Assembly: GCF_014648095.1 (NCBI RefSeq)
Contig: NZ_BMQL01000048.1
Location: 1-36,989, forward strand
DNA length: 36,989 nt
Source: Deinococcus ruber
GTDB lineage: Bacteria; Deinococcota; Deinococci; Deinococcales; Deinococcaceae
Reading direction: 5' to 3'
Shown: positions 1 to 8,329 of the stretch, in pieces
Layout: each line of letters starts with the position of its first letter
Numbering within the stretch: position 1 is the stretch's first letter
The notes under the pieces: model-generated
What the model saw: the letters and a program-made list of their open reading frames with translations, nothing else
Told to the model about the DNA's origin: nothing
The model's database searches: none
Position numbers and translations under genes: made by a program

Positions 1-1
1 G

Positions 2-1135
2 CTCAAGGCCTGGAACATCTGGCTGATCGTGCTGGCGTACAGCAGCACCGTGCTCGGCACGTTTCTGAACCGCAGCGGCATCGTCCAGAGCGTTCACGCG
101 TTTTCCAACGGCCCGGTTGGAGCAGTCTTTCTGGGCTTTCTGGCCTTTCTGTTCATCGCCGGAATCGCGCTGGCGGCGTGGCGCAGCCCGTACCTGCGCG
201 ACGAGGGCGAGAGCGCCGCGCCGCTCAGCCGCGAGAGTGCCTTTCTGGCGGGCAACTGGCTGTTTCTGGTCTTCGCACTGATGGTGCTGCTCGGCACGCT
301 GTTTCCGGTGCTGGTGGAAGCCGCCACAGGGCATAAAACCAGCGTGGGCGGCCCCTTCTTCGATGCGTTTGCCATTCCGCTGGGGCTGGGACTGCTGCTG
401 CTCATGGGCGTCGGCCCGATGCTGCCGTGGCGACGGGCGAGCGGCGAGAAGCTGCTGGCTGCACTGCGGATTCCCGGCGGGGCGGGTCTGCTGGCCCTGG
501 TTATCGGCTTCGCGGCGGGCGTCCGCTCTATCGGCGTGCTGCTGACGCTGGCACTGGCCGCCTACAACCTGGCGGGCCTGGGGCTACTGACGGTGCGGGC
601 AGCCCGCGAGCGCGGCAGCTTTCCTGCGCTGCTGCGCGAACAGCCCCGTCGCTACGGTGCATACACCGCGCATATTGGTCTGGTGGTGCTCAGCCTGGGG
701 CTGGCCTTCAGCGGCGCGTATAAAACCTCGGGCGAGGTGACGCTGAACGTGGGGCAGCCCGTGCAACTGCTGGGACAGACCCTGACGCTGGAAGGGGTGC
801 GCCGCCAGAGCTACCCCTACGGCACCTCGGCCATCGCCCGCGTGCAGATGAACGATCAGCTGTTCGAGCCGAGAGCCAATCTGTACATTCAGGGCGGCAA
901 CACCCCGTATCCCACACCTGCCGTGCGCTACAGCGTGTTTGGAGATACCTACCTCGTCGCCACCGCCTTCGACACCTCGGCCACCTGGGTCAGCGTTCGC
1001 CTGATTCAGTCGCCGCTGGTGTCGTGGATCTGGGTCGGCATGCTGATCGTGGTGCTGGGCGCAGGCTTCACGCTGGTCACGCCCCGGCTGGCGCTGCGGC
1101 AGAGTGTGGCAGCGGGCGCAGTGGCAGCAGACTAA
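2..1135 (+). CDS. ccmF: Cytochrome c-type biogenesis protein CcmF, C-terminal part (cut by window start)
   Basis: The reading frame is open from base 2 and begins LKAWNIWL, followed by [16 protein letters not shown], a conserved stretch of CcmF. The start therefore lies outside the window and 377 residues are visible. CcmF is the membrane heme lyase subunit of cytochrome c maturation System I and works with CcmH and CcmI to attach heme to apocytochromes on the outer face of the membrane. Several hydrophobic segments are visible (about residues 35-55, 82-105, 125-145, 160-205 and 225-245). A soluble stretch follows and then a last membrane helix near the C-terminus, as in the family. ccmG, ccmH and ccmI follow on the same strand. 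A heptamer repeat array begins at the base right after the TAA stop. Identification is firm; only the N-terminus is missing. Confidence 0.93.
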   Translation, partial: LKAWNIWLIVLAYSSTVLGTFLNRSGIVQSVHAFSNGPVGAVFLGFLAFLFIAGIALAAWRSPYLRDEGESAAPLSRESAFLAGNWLFLVFALMVLLGTLFPVLVEAATGHKTSVGGPFFDAFAIPLGLGLLLLMGVGPMLPWRRASGEKLLAALRIPGGAGLLALVIGFAAGVRSIGVLLTLALAAYNLAGLGLLTVRAARERGSFPALLREQPRRYGAYTAHIGLVVLSLGLAFSGAYKTSGEVTLNVGQPVQLLGQTLTLEGVRRQSYPYGTSAIARVQMNDQLFEPRANLYIQGGNTPYPTPAVRYSVFGDTYLVATAFDTSATWVSVRLIQSPLVSWIWVGMLIVVLGAGFTLVTPRLALRQSVAAGAVAAD

Positions 1136-1163
1136 GCGTGTGGCGTGTCGCCCGTGGCCTGTG
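1136..1163. repeat. Heptanucleotide tandem array, family 1, single arm
   Basis: Four consecutive 7-nt units, GCGTGTG, GCGTGTC, GCCCGTG and GCCTGTG, start at the base after the ccmF stop codon. The consensus is GCSYGTG. I see no matching inverted arm before ccmG, unlike the element at 3354-3458, which uses the same unit. It lies in the ccmF-ccmG spacer upstream of a possible -10 box. Confidence 0.75.
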
Positions 1164-1186
1164 GGCTTTTCCTTTACAGGGCACGC

Positions 1187-1192
1187 TATAAC
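1187..1192 (+). promoter_or_regulatory. Possible -10 box upstream of ccmG
   Basis: TATAAC lies 23 nt before the ccmG ATG. No convincing -35 hexamer is visible, so this is only a candidate for an internal promoter that would let ccmGHI be expressed apart from ccmF. Confidence 0.3.
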
Positions 1193-1215
1193 CCCCACGC
1201 CAGAAAGGAACTTTC

Positions 1216-1782
1216 ATGACCACTCAGACTGAACAGACTTCCACCAAATCGACCGTCTCCCCTGTTCGACGCTTCCTGCCGCCCCTGATCGCTGCCGCGC
1301 TAGTGGTGGCGCTGGGCGTGGGGCTGTTCCGGGGAAACGGGCAGGTCAGCGGGCCGCTGGTCGGCAAGCCCGCGCCCTCGTTCGCGCTGCAAACCCTCGA
1401 CGGCGGCACGGTCAGCCTCGCCAGTCTGAAGGGGCGTCCGGTGGTGCTGAATTTCTGGGCGTCGTGGTGTGTGCCCTGCCGCGACGAAGCCCCGATTCTG
1501 CGCGACCTGTCGGAGAAACAGACGGCGGGTGGGCTGGCGGTGGTGGGCGTGGTGTTCTCCGACAAAGACCTGAACGGCATCAAATCGTTTATCCAGCAGT
1601 ACGGACTGGCGTATCCGAGCCTGCTCGATCCGAAGCTCGACACCGCCATCTCCTACGGCGTCAGCGGCGTGCCGGAAACGTTTTTCATCGATAAAAACGG
1701 CATGGTGCGCGGCTACGATCAGGGCGGCCTGACGGCAGATCGCCTGAACGCTGGCCTGAACAGCATCGGAGTGACCTTCTGA
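1216..1782 (+). CDS. ccmG: Thiol:disulfide interchange protein CcmG/DsbE (thioredoxin-like)
   Basis: This 188-residue membrane-anchored thioredoxin-fold protein keeps the apocytochrome CxxCH cysteines reduced for heme attachment. A short charged N-terminus is followed by one hydrophobic segment (about residues 20-38), which should anchor it with the catalytic domain outside. The active site is WASWCVPC with Cys85 and Cys88. The cis-proline region appears as GVPETFFID near residue 155, as in TlpA/DsbE proteins. AAAGGA lies a few bases before the ATG. It sits between ccmF and ccmH, the usual System I order. A general TlpA-type function is the only alternative, and the context makes it less likely. 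Confidence 0.92.
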   Translation: MTTQTEQTSTKSTVSPVRRFLPPLIAAALVVALGVGLFRGNGQVSGPLVGKPAPSFALQTLDGGTVSLASLKGRPVVLNFWASWCVPCRDEAPILRDLSEKQTAGGLAVVGVVFSDKDLNGIKSFIQQYGLAYPSLLDPKLDTAISYGVSGVPETFFIDKNGMVRGYDQGGLTADRLNAGLNSIGVTF

Positions 1783-1814
1783 ACCGCGTATCCTCACGTT
1801 CTCCGCTTCTCAGA

Positions 1815-2303
1815 GTGTGGCTGTGTCTCGTGTTGGTGCTGACGTGTGTGGCCTCCGCTCAGACCTCGCTTTCTGCGGCTCAGGAAGCGCGTGCCCAGGC
1901 CATCGGGCGCACCATCCGCTGTCCGGTCTGCCAGGGGCTGCCGATTACCGAGAGTCCGAGCGACCTGAGCCAGCAGATGATGCGCGATCTGCGGGGTCAG
2001 GTGGCGGCGGGGCGCAGCAGCGCACAGATCACCGATTATTTTGCGGCCCGCTACGGCGATACCGTACTCCTTGATCCACCCCGGCGCGGCGTCAACCTGC
2101 TGCTGTGGCTGGGGCCGCTGCTGGCCTTCGTGGTGGGGGGCGGCTGGCTGCTGGGCTATCTGCGGCGCAGCAGACGGGCAGCGGTACTGCCAGAAGCTGC
2201 CGCCGCAGACGCGAAGCCCGAGACAGACACGGAACCTGAGACAGACGAGTATCTGGAACAGGTGCGGGCCGAGGTGCAGGGCAGCCGCCGGGGGCCAGCA
2301 TGA
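1815..2303 (+). CDS. ccmH: Cytochrome c maturation protein CcmH
   Basis: CcmH presents reduced apocytochrome to the CcmF heme lyase. The family signature appears as RCPVCQG with Cys36 and Cys39, preceded by a hydrophobic signal or anchor segment and followed by a second membrane helix at about residues 93-116. A short acidic tail ends the protein. Counted from this GTG start it has 162 residues. That start gives a signal peptide without basic residues. A CTG codon at 1779, overlapping the ccmG TGA, would add [12 protein letters not shown] and supply a normal positive N-region, so the true start may be upstream. The stop overlaps the ccmI ATG (ATGA), which implies translational coupling. Confidence 0.88.
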   Translation: MWLCLVLVLTCVASAQTSLSAAQEARAQAIGRTIRCPVCQGLPITESPSDLSQQMMRDLRGQVAAGRSSAQITDYFAARYGDTVLLDPPRRGVNLLLWLGPLLAFVVGGGWLLGYLRRSRRAAVLPEAAAADAKPETDTEPETDEYLEQVRAEVQGSRRGPA

Positions 2304-3346
2304 CCGCCGTCATCGTGATTCTGCTGGCCCTGCTGCTGATTGCGGGCGGCCTGCTGGTGCTGGCTCCACTGCGAGCCACCGAAACCGCTGACCCGGACGC
2401 GCCGGAACGCGAGCAGCTGGAAGCCGAGCGCGAGCGGCTGTTTGCAGAGCTGCGGGCACTTCCCGATCAGGCACAGGGCGGGGAACGAGACCGCAGGCCA
2501 GAACTCGAAGGCCGGGCCGCCCGCGTGCTGCGGAGCCTGGACGCCCTGCCGCCCGCCCCGGCTGGACGCCTTCCCCGTGGATGGCTGTGGGGCGGCCTGC
2601 TGCTGGCAGCGGTGCTGGTGGCAGTCGGAGCCTTCAGCTTTGTGCCGGGGTGGCAGCTCGCCGGGCTGAACAGCAGCGAGGCCAGCGCCGTGAAAACGGC
2701 GGTGCAGCTGCCGGGGCTGGCCGCCCGCGCCAAGGCCAGCGGCAGCGTGCCCGATGAACTGAGCTGGGGCAACGCGGCCTTTGATGCCGGGCAGTACGAT
2801 CAAGCGGCGGCGGCCTACGCCTCGGCCCTGAAGCAGAATCCTCGCCAGCCGGAAGCGTTGCGGCGGCTGGGCATCATCCTGCTGACCCGCAACGACGGGC
2901 AGGCGAATGCCGCCAGCAAGCCCAACGATCAGGCGTTCCTGTTGATCCGCACGGCGGCGCAGCTCGCGCCCAACGAACCGGAAAGCCAGCTACTGCTGGG
3001 CTTCGCGCTGTCGCGCTACGGAGAGAATCAGGCCGCCCTGACCGCCCTGGAACGCTACCGCACGCTAAATCCATCGGGCCGCGACGCCGACGACATGATT
3101 ACCATGCTGCGTGCCCAGCTGAACAAAAGCGACCCCGGGCAGGCGGTGTACGCCGCCAACTGCGCGAGTTGCCACGGCACCAGCGGCAACGGCGGCATCG
3201 GCCCCAGCCTGCGGCGAGCAGGGCTGACCCAGGACACCATGAAGGCCATCACGCTGCACGGCAAGGGCACCATGCCCGCGTTTCCCCAGCTTCAGGGCAC
3301 GCAGCTGAGCGCGTTGGTGGCGCTGGTGATGGGGTGGCAGAAGTGA
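2300..3346 (+). CDS. ccmI: CcmI-type assembly protein with TPR repeats and a C-terminal cytochrome c domain
   Basis: This 348-residue protein has two membrane helices (about residues 3-23 and 94-115), with a charged and probably coiled stretch between them. TPR-like repeats follow at roughly 150-265, for example [18 protein letters not shown]. The C-terminus carries a heme-binding CASCH (Cys288, Cys291, His292) and a plausible axial Met325 in GTMPAF. CcmI (CycH) chaperones apocytochromes to the heme lyase through its TPR domain. A heme c domain on the same chain is not part of classical CcmI. Start and stop are well supported by the ATGA overlap with ccmH. It could also be described as a TPR-cytochrome c fusion with a CcmI role inferred from its position. 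Confidence 0.85.
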   Translation: MTAVIVILLALLLIAGGLLVLAPLRATETADPDAPEREQLEAERERLFAELRALPDQAQGGERDRRPELEGRAARVLRSLDALPPAPAGRLPRGWLWGGLLLAAVLVAVGAFSFVPGWQLAGLNSSEASAVKTAVQLPGLAARAKASGSVPDELSWGNAAFDAGQYDQAAAAYASALKQNPRQPEALRRLGIILLTRNDGQANAASKPNDQAFLLIRTAAQLAPNEPESQLLLGFALSRYGENQAALTALERYRTLNPSGRDADDMITMLRAQLNKSDPGQAVYAANCASCHGTSGNGGIGPSLRRAGLTQDTMKAITLHGKGTMPAFPQLQGTQLSALVALVMGWQK

Positions 3347-3353
3347 GAGAAAA

Positions 3354-3458
3354 GCGTGTGGCGCGTGGCGTGTGGCCTGTGGAAACGACAGCATCCAGAC
3401 AGCTAGAGAGCTGGGAAGTTCAGCTTTTCCGACAGGCGACAGGCCATATGCCACACGC
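3354..3458. repeat. Heptanucleotide inverted-arm element, family 1
   Basis: The left arm at 3354-3381 has four units: GCGTGTG, GCGCGTG, GCGTGTG, GCCTGTG. The right arm at 3431-3458, read on the minus strand, has GCGTGTG, GCATATG, GCCTGTC, GCCTGTC. GGAAA after the left arm also pairs with TTTCC before the right arm. The arms enclose about 38 nt with no motif I recognise. The element begins 8 nt after the ccmI-type stop and ends 6 nt before the Rieske ATG, so it fills almost the whole spacer. A transcript could fold into an imperfect long hairpin. Confidence 0.75.
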
Positions 3459-3464
3459 CCCCTC

Positions 3465-4022
3465 ATGAACCGCCGACACCTGCTCGAAAAATGGTGGCTG
3501 CTGCCGGTGGGGGCCACCGTTGCCACCTTTGGTTATCTGGGCCTGTACGCGGCGCGGGTGACGCGCAAGAGCGTGCCGGGTGCGCCGCAGTTCGGAGCGG
3601 CGGCAGCGGTACGTGTCGCAGACCTGAAGCAGGTGAGCACCAACTGGGCCGATGTGTCCTTCAGCTATGGCGGACGGCCCTGCGTGCTGCTGAGGATTCC
3701 GGCGGCCACACTGGGCAGCCTGGAAGTGGCCGGGCAGCACTACGCCGCCTTCAGCCGCATCTGCACGCACCTGGGCTGTACCGTCAACGTGGTGCGCGAT
3801 ACCGAGGTACTGGCCTTCAGCTTCAATTACCGCGACCCCGATCCCCAGCAGCAACACCCGATGCTGGGCTGTCCGTGCCATTTCAGCGTGTTCGATCCGC
3901 TGAAAAGTGGCGAGGCGGTCTTCGGCAAGGCGCACCTGCCGCTGCCCCGCGTGCGGCTGGAGCGGCGCGGCAACGAACTGTGGGCCACTGGAATCGAAGC
4001 TCCGCCGCAGATCGGAGGCTAA
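3465..4022 (+). CDS. Rieske [2Fe-2S] protein with N-terminal membrane anchor
   Basis: The 185-residue protein binds a Rieske iron-sulfur cluster and probably transfers electrons outside the cytoplasmic membrane. The two cluster loops are CTHLGC (Cys100, His102, Cys105) and CPCHFS (Cys136, Cys138, His139). Ligands are Cys100/His102 and Cys136/His139; the two extra cysteines match the loop disulfide of bc1-type Rieske proteins. The N-terminus [11 protein letters not shown] plus a hydrophobic helix (residues 11-30) resembles an uncleaved Tat-type anchor. I chose the ATG at 3465 because an upstream in-frame ATG at 3372 would translate through the repeat element. No cytochrome b gene is adjacent, so whether it belongs to a bc complex is unknown. 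Confidence 0.9.
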   Translation: MNRRHLLEKWWLLPVGATVATFGYLGLYAARVTRKSVPGAPQFGAAAAVRVADLKQVSTNWADVSFSYGGRPCVLLRIPAATLGSLEVAGQHYAAFSRICTHLGCTVNVVRDTEVLAFSFNYRDPDPQQQHPMLGCPCHFSVFDPLKSGEAVFGKAHLPLPRVRLERRGNELWATGIEAPPQIGG

Positions 4023-4024
4023 GC

Positions 4025-4687
4025 GTGCCTGTCCTGAACGACCTGCTGACCTGGCTGAACGCTCGCCTGAACGCTGCCGAGCTGGTCAGGCCCGGCCCCG
4101 AACAGGTGCAGCGCCTCGCCCTCGCGCTGGACAGCGCCGACCTGCCGCCGGAACTGAAGGCCGACGCGCTGTTTCTGCACCGGGCCTTTCGGCTGGGCGA
4201 CCAGTTTTCCGGGCTGGGCGTGCTGGCATCGCACGACGGCTTCGATGCCGAGCTGACCACCGGAGCCAATACGACGCTGGCACGGCACCTGGGCTGGACG
4301 CACATCGAGCGGCTGCACTGGCAGGGCAAGGTGCTGGGGCTGAAAGCCACTCCGCCCGAGCGCGACTGGAACGCCCTGATTCACGCGCTCTACACGGAAT
4401 TCGGCGGTCTGGAAGGGCACATCGAACCTGTTCGCCCGGCAGTGTCCAGCGTCGCCCTGATCAATGCGATGCGGCCCGACCTCCTGACGTTTCTGGCGGG
4501 GCAGGGCGTGAACGCCTGCATCACCGGGCAGCTTCGGCCCGCCGCCGTGCCGCGTGCGCGTGAACTTGGGCTGGGCATTGCCGCACTCGGGCACCGCCGC
4601 AGCGAACTGTGGGGGCTGCGCCAACTGGCCCGCGAACTGCAAGGGCAGTTTCCCGAACTGCACACCCGCGTTTATGGTGAGGCATGA
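4025..4687 (+). CDS. Nif3 / DUF34 family dinuclear metal protein
   Basis: The 220-residue protein resembles Nif3 (YbgI, YqfO) proteins, hexamers that bind two metal ions and whose function is not settled; some are named GTP cyclohydrolase 1 type 2. The C-terminal part, ACITGQLRP followed by ALGHRRSELWGLRQLA, fits the conserved Nif3 region with a G-H and following Glu as metal ligands. The GTG start lies 2 nt after the Rieske stop, with GGAGG at 4014-4018 inside the end of that gene. The usual N-terminal double-His motif is weak here; FLHRAFRLGD may replace it. The end overlaps the next gene by ATGA. Confidence 0.75.
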   Translation: MPVLNDLLTWLNARLNAAELVRPGPEQVQRLALALDSADLPPELKADALFLHRAFRLGDQFSGLGVLASHDGFDAELTTGANTTLARHLGWTHIERLHWQGKVLGLKATPPERDWNALIHALYTEFGGLEGHIEPVRPAVSSVALINAMRPDLLTFLAGQGVNACITGQLRPAAVPRARELGLGIAALGHRRSELWGLRQLARELQGQFPELHTRVYGEA

Positions 4688-5193
4688 CCAGCCAGCCAGA
4701 CCAGGGGACGACGCTGCACATCCGCCCTGCCACCTTCAACGACGCTGCACCGCTCATTCAGACGGCGGCCCACGCCCTGAGCGTGCGCGGCGAGACGCTG
4801 TGGCACCCGGAAGAAGTGACGGCAGACGCCCTGACGCGCCAGTATCCGGCGGGCCACGTGCTGCTCGGAGAACTGGAGGGCGTACCCGCCGTCACCTGCA
4901 TCCTGATCGATCACGACCCGTACTTCTGGCCTGCCGCCGTGCCGGGCGAGGCGCTGTATCTGCACAAGCTGGCGGTGCTGCCGGGCATGCAGGGGCGAGG
5001 GCTGGCCCACGCGATGCTGAAAGCCGCCGTGCAGGAGGTCAGGGCGCGTAGGGGGCACTTCCTGAGGCTCGACACCGCGTACCTGCGCCCACGACTGCGG
5101 GCGGTCTACGAGCAGTTCGGCTTCGAGTACGTGGGCGAGAAGCAGAACGAGCGGCACCACTTCGCACTGTACGAATACGCCGTGAAGGACTGA
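4684..5193 (+). CDS. GNAT family N-acetyltransferase
   Basis: The 169-residue protein has a GNAT fold: the beta4/acetyl-CoA loop region reads LHKLAVLPGMQGRGLAHAML (Q/RxxGxG/A type pyrophosphate loop), and a terminal YEQFGFEYVG is typical of the last strand. It should transfer an acetyl group from acetyl-CoA to an amine; the acceptor cannot be told from sequence. Start and coupling to the Nif3 gene are set by the ATGA overlap. It is the last gene of the plus-strand run and is followed by a hairpin terminator. Confidence 0.85.
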   Translation: MTSQPDQGTTLHIRPATFNDAAPLIQTAAHALSVRGETLWHPEEVTADALTRQYPAGHVLLGELEGVPAVTCILIDHDPYFWPAAVPGEALYLHKLAVLPGMQGRGLAHAMLKAAVQEVRARRGHFLRLDTAYLRPRLRAVYEQFGFEYVGEKQNERHHFALYEYAVKD

Positions 5194-5213
5194 CGTTCGC
5201 TGCGACATAAAAA

Positions 5214-5243
5214 AGAACGGCGAGCACTATAGCCCGCCGTTCT
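5214..5243. terminator. Bidirectional hairpin terminator between GNAT gene and lepA
   Basis: AGAACGGCG at 5214-5222 pairs with CGCCGTTCT at 5235-5243, with a 12-nt loop. An A-run precedes the stem on the plus strand, giving a U-run after it for lepA transcripts. It lies between two convergent stop codons. Confidence 0.8.
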
Positions 5244-5258
5244 GCGCTGTTCCTCGTT

Positions 5259-7046
5259 TCAGTCCTCGGTACTCAGCACCGCCAGGAAGGCTTCCTGCGG
5301 CACTTCCACCGTGCCGATCTGCTTCATGCGGGCCTTGCCCTTCTTCTGCTTGTTCAGCAGCTTCTTCTTGCGCGACACGTCGCCGCCGTAGCACTTTGCC
5401 AGCACGTCCTTTCGGTACGCCTTCACGGTGGCGCGGGCGATGATCTTGCCGCCAATCGCCGCCTGTACGGGCACCGCCCACATCTGGCGCGGAATGACTT
5501 CGGCCATCTTGTCCACGATCTTGCGGCCCAGGCTGTACGCCTTGTCTTCGTGGACGACCACTGCCAGCGCGTCTACGATGTCGTTGTTCACGTAGATATC
5601 GACCTTTCGCAGATCGCCCTCGCGGTAATCGATGATCTCGTAATCCATGCTGGCGTAGCCCCGGCTGATGCTTTTCAGGCGGTCGTGGAAATCGTAGAGA
5701 ATCTCGGCAAAGGGCACTTCGTAGATCAGCTCGACGCGCTTGCCCACATAATTCATCGTCACCATGCTGCCCCGGCGCTCCTGAAGCAGCTGCATCACCG
5801 GGCCGACGTGCTCTTCCGGCAGCATCACGCTCAGCTTGATGTATGGCTCTTCCACCCGTTCCATGCGGTCGCGGGTGGGGAATTCGGCGGGGTTCTGGGT
5901 GGTCAGCACCTCGCCGCTCGTCAGGGTGATGCGGTAGATGACGGCGGGCGCGGTGGCGATCAGGTCGAGGTCGTACTCGCGCTCCAGCCGCTCCTGAATG
6001 ATCTCGGCGTGCAGCAACCCCAGAAAGCCGCAGCGAAAGCCGAAGCCCAGCGCTTCCGAGGTTTCCGGCTCGAAACTGAAGGCCGCGTCATTGAGCTTCA
6101 GGCGTTCGAGCGCCTCGCGCATCTTGCGGTAATCCTCGGTGTCGGTGGGGTACAGGCCCGAAAAGACCACCGGCTGAGCGGGCTTGAAGCCTGGAAAGGG
6201 CGCGTCGGTGGGAAAGTCGGTGCGGGTGATGGTGTCGCCCACCTGGGCATCCTGAATGTCTCGGATGCCTGCCGCGATCCAGCCGACCTCGCCCGCCTCC
6301 AGACTCTGCCCCACGACCAGGCCCGGCGAAAAGGTGCCCACACGGTCGACCTCGAAGTTCTTCCCGTTCGAGAACAGGTTGATCTTGTCTTTGGGGCTGA
6401 CCTTGCCTTCCAGCACCCGCACGAACAGCAGCACGCCCTGATACGCGTCGTACACGCTGTCGAAGATCAGCGCCTTCAGCGGAGCCTGGGCCGACCCGCT
6501 GGGCGCGGGAATCCGCTCGACGATGGCTTCCAGAATCTCGGGAACGCCCACGCCGGTCTTGCCCGAAGCAAAGATGGCGTCCTCGGCGGGAATGCCCACG
6601 ACCTCTTCCAGCTCCTGCGCGGCTCCCTCGGGGTCGGCAGCGGGCAGATCGATCTTGTTGACCACCGGAATGATCGTCAGATTGCTGTCGATGGCGAGGT
6701 ACGCGTTCACGATGGTCTGCGCTTCCACGCCCTGCGAGGCATCGACCAGCAGCAGCACGCCTTCACAGGCCGCCAGTGAGCGGCTGACCTCGTAATTGAA
6801 ATCGACGTGTCCGGGCGTGTCGATCAGGTTGAAAACGTACTCTTCCCCGTTTGGGCGGGTGTAATTGAGCCGCACCGGGGTGGACTTGATGGTGATGCCG
6901 CGTTCGCGTTCCAGCTCCAGCGTATCGAGCGTCTGGTCGCGTTTGTCACGCTCGCCCATCGCCCCCAGGTGCTCAAGGATGCGGTCGGCAAGCGTGGACT
7001 TGCCGTGATCGACGTGCGCGATGATTGAAAAATTCCTGAACTTCAC
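5259..7046 (-). CDS. lepA: Elongation factor 4 (LepA), ribosomal back-translocase GTPase
   Basis: The 595-residue protein matches the family length. The N-terminal G domain shows HVDHGKST (G1), RERGITIKS (switch I), DTPGHVDF (G3) and NKIDLP (G4). The C-terminus ends with the LepA-specific Lys-rich domain ([16 protein letters not shown]). LepA binds stalled ribosomes and affects translation fidelity and initiation. I chose the GTG at 7046 ([16 protein letters not shown]) because the longer frame to 7145 adds 33 residues not seen in the family, and because a TAGACT box lies 7 nt before this GTG. The gene would then be leaderless. It stands alone. Confidence 0.96.
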   Translation of the reverse strand: MKFRNFSIIAHVDHGKSTLADRILEHLGAMGERDKRDQTLDTLELERERGITIKSTPVRLNYTRPNGEEYVFNLIDTPGHVDFNYEVSRSLAACEGVLLLVDASQGVEAQTIVNAYLAIDSNLTIIPVVNKIDLPAADPEGAAQELEEVVGIPAEDAIFASGKTGVGVPEILEAIVERIPAPSGSAQAPLKALIFDSVYDAYQGVLLFVRVLEGKVSPKDKINLFSNGKNFEVDRVGTFSPGLVVGQSLEAGEVGWIAAGIRDIQDAQVGDTITRTDFPTDAPFPGFKPAQPVVFSGLYPTDTEDYRKMREALERLKLNDAAFSFEPETSEALGFGFRCGFLGLLHAEIIQERLEREYDLDLIATAPAVIYRITLTSGEVLTTQNPAEFPTRDRMERVEEPYIKLSVMLPEEHVGPVMQLLQERRGSMVTMNYVGKRVELIYEVPFAEILYDFHDRLKSISRGYASMDYEIIDYREGDLRKVDIYVNNDIVDALAVVVHEDKAYSLGRKIVDKMAEVIPRQMWAVPVQAAIGGKIIARATVKAYRKDVLAKCYGGDVSRKKKLLNKQKKGKARMKQIGTVEVPQEAFLAVLSTED

Positions 7047-7053
7047 GCCCCGC

Positions 7054-7059
7054 AGTCTA
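7054..7059 (-). promoter_or_regulatory. -10 box for leaderless lepA
   Basis: On the minus strand, TAGACT is followed by 7 nt and then the lepA GTG. The spacing places the transcription start at or next to the start codon. No clear -35 hexamer is seen. Confidence 0.55.
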
Positions 7060-7245
7060 GCGGGCAGACGCGACCCACATAGGCGATTGAGGTGCGAAGG
7101 CAGCCGACTCCGCTCCGAGGTGGTGACAGATACCACAATCTTCATGGAGTCGGCCTTGAGTTCACTCTCACGGCGATTTTACCTTTCGCCCACCGCCATG
7201 CCCGACGCTGAGGGCGAACGTCCGCACCATTGCCCGGGAGGCCAT

Positions 7246-8187
7246 ATGAGCGAATACAGACAGGATCTGTTCCGGTACGTTGCCGAAGAATTTGCCGAAG
7301 CCTATCAGGAAGGCGAACTGCCCCGCCGCGAATTCCTGCGCCGCAGCGTGCTGCTGAGCGGGTCGGTGCCGGGCGCGAAGCTGCTGCTGGCGACGCTGGG
7401 CGTGGCAGGCGTGAGCGCCGCCGAACTGGCCGAAGCGCAGGGGTCAGCACCGCAGAACGAGGCCGCGACCAACAGCTATCACGTCGATCCCGCCGACACG
7501 GCGCTCGACGCTGGCCCCGTTACCTACGCCGCGCTGGGCCGCACCAATTTCGGCTATCTGGCCCGCCCGAAAGGCATCGCCAGTGCCCCCATCGTCATGA
7601 TCGTTCACGAGAACAAAGGCCTTCAGCCGCACATCGAGGACGTGGCGCGGCGTATGGCGAAGGCCGGATATATCGCGTTCGCACCCGATTTCGTGTCTGC
7701 CGACGGAGGCAGCAAAAAATACACCGATATCGCCCAGATTTCGGCGCTGATCGCCAAGCTGGCTCCGGCAGACGTGGCGGCGCACGGCCTGGAAGCGGTG
7801 AAGTTCCTGAAAGCGCAGCCCGGTGCACAGGCCGAACATTTCGGCATGGTCGGCTTCTGCTGGGGCGGTGGCGTGACCTGGACCATGACCACGCTGCTGC
7901 CCGATCTGAAAGCCGCCGTACCCTTTTACGGCCCCTCACCCAGCTTCAGCGACGTGCCCAAGATCAAGGCAGCGGTGCTGGGCATCTATGGCGGCCTCGA
8001 TACCCGCATCACCGGCAATGCCCCCGCCACCGACAAGGTACTGACCGATGCAGGCGTGAAGCACGAATTCAAGATCTATGACGGAGCCAATCACGCCTTT
8101 CACAACGACACCGGAACCAGTTACAACAAAGCGGCTGCCGAAAATGCCTGGGCCAGCACGCTCATCTGGCTGCGGGCCAATCTGTAG
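7246..8187 (+). CDS. Dienelactone hydrolase family protein, Tat-type signal
   Basis: The 313-residue alpha/beta hydrolase resembles dienelactone hydrolases. The nucleophile motif is GFCWGGG with Cys as nucleophile. The acid appears in YGGLDTRI and the His in ANHAFHND, giving a Cys-Asp-His triad. The N-terminus has about 30 polar residues, then RREFLRR and a hydrophobic stretch ending near AQG, consistent with Tat export of a folded enzyme. The natural substrate is unknown; many family members act on esters or lactones. GGGAGG lies just before the ATG. An in-frame ATG at 7198 would add 16 residues but lacks a good ribosome site. Confidence 0.88.
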   Translation: MSEYRQDLFRYVAEEFAEAYQEGELPRREFLRRSVLLSGSVPGAKLLLATLGVAGVSAAELAEAQGSAPQNEAATNSYHVDPADTALDAGPVTYAALGRTNFGYLARPKGIASAPIVMIVHENKGLQPHIEDVARRMAKAGYIAFAPDFVSADGGSKKYTDIAQISALIAKLAPADVAAHGLEAVKFLKAQPGAQAEHFGMVGFCWGGGVTWTMTTLLPDLKAAVPFYGPSPSFSDVPKIKAAVLGIYGGLDTRITGNAPATDKVLTDAGVKHEFKIYDGANHAFHNDTGTSYNKAAAENAWASTLIWLRANL

Positions 8188-8236
8188 CAGGCCCGGTCTA
8201 CCACTTCTGGCGGATGACGCCCCCTCACATTTCCGT

Positions 8237-8242
8237 TAGCCT
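8237..8242 (+). promoter_or_regulatory. -10 box for a leaderless upstream ORF
   Basis: TAGCCT is followed by 6 nt and the ATG at 8249. This is the same geometry as the leaderless genes elsewhere in the window. Confidence 0.45.
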
Positions 8243-8248
8243 GAAGGC

Positions 8249-8329
8249 ATGCCCCTCCAGCATGTTCTCTTTGGCTGCTCGCCCGTCATTCCACCACCCA
8301 CCCAACAGACGCAGGAGCAGCGGGCATGA
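8249..8329 (+). CDS. Small leaderless upstream ORF (26 residues) coupled to the GNAT gene
   Basis: An ATG placed 6 nt after a TAGCCT box opens a 26-codon frame starting MPLQHVLFGC and rich in Pro and Gln at the end. Its TGA overlaps the downstream ATG as ATGA at 8326-8329, and the AGGAG for the downstream gene lies within its last codons. This arrangement suggests translational coupling or a leader peptide. I recognise no protein family. It could be chance, because the frame is short. Confidence 0.4.
   Translation: MPLQHVLFGCSPVIPPPTQQTQEQRA

Noticed and set aside
3372..3464. Upstream in-frame ATG for the Rieske gene
   Set aside because: It would translate repeat-element sequence and place 31 odd residues before the membrane anchor.
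5194..5213. Radiation/desiccation response motif near GACATAA
   Set aside because: Only one half resembles the palindrome and it lies between convergent genes.
5550..6779. 409-codon frame opposite lepA
   Set aside because: Shadow of lepA: His/Val/Asp-rich, no domains, no ribosome site.
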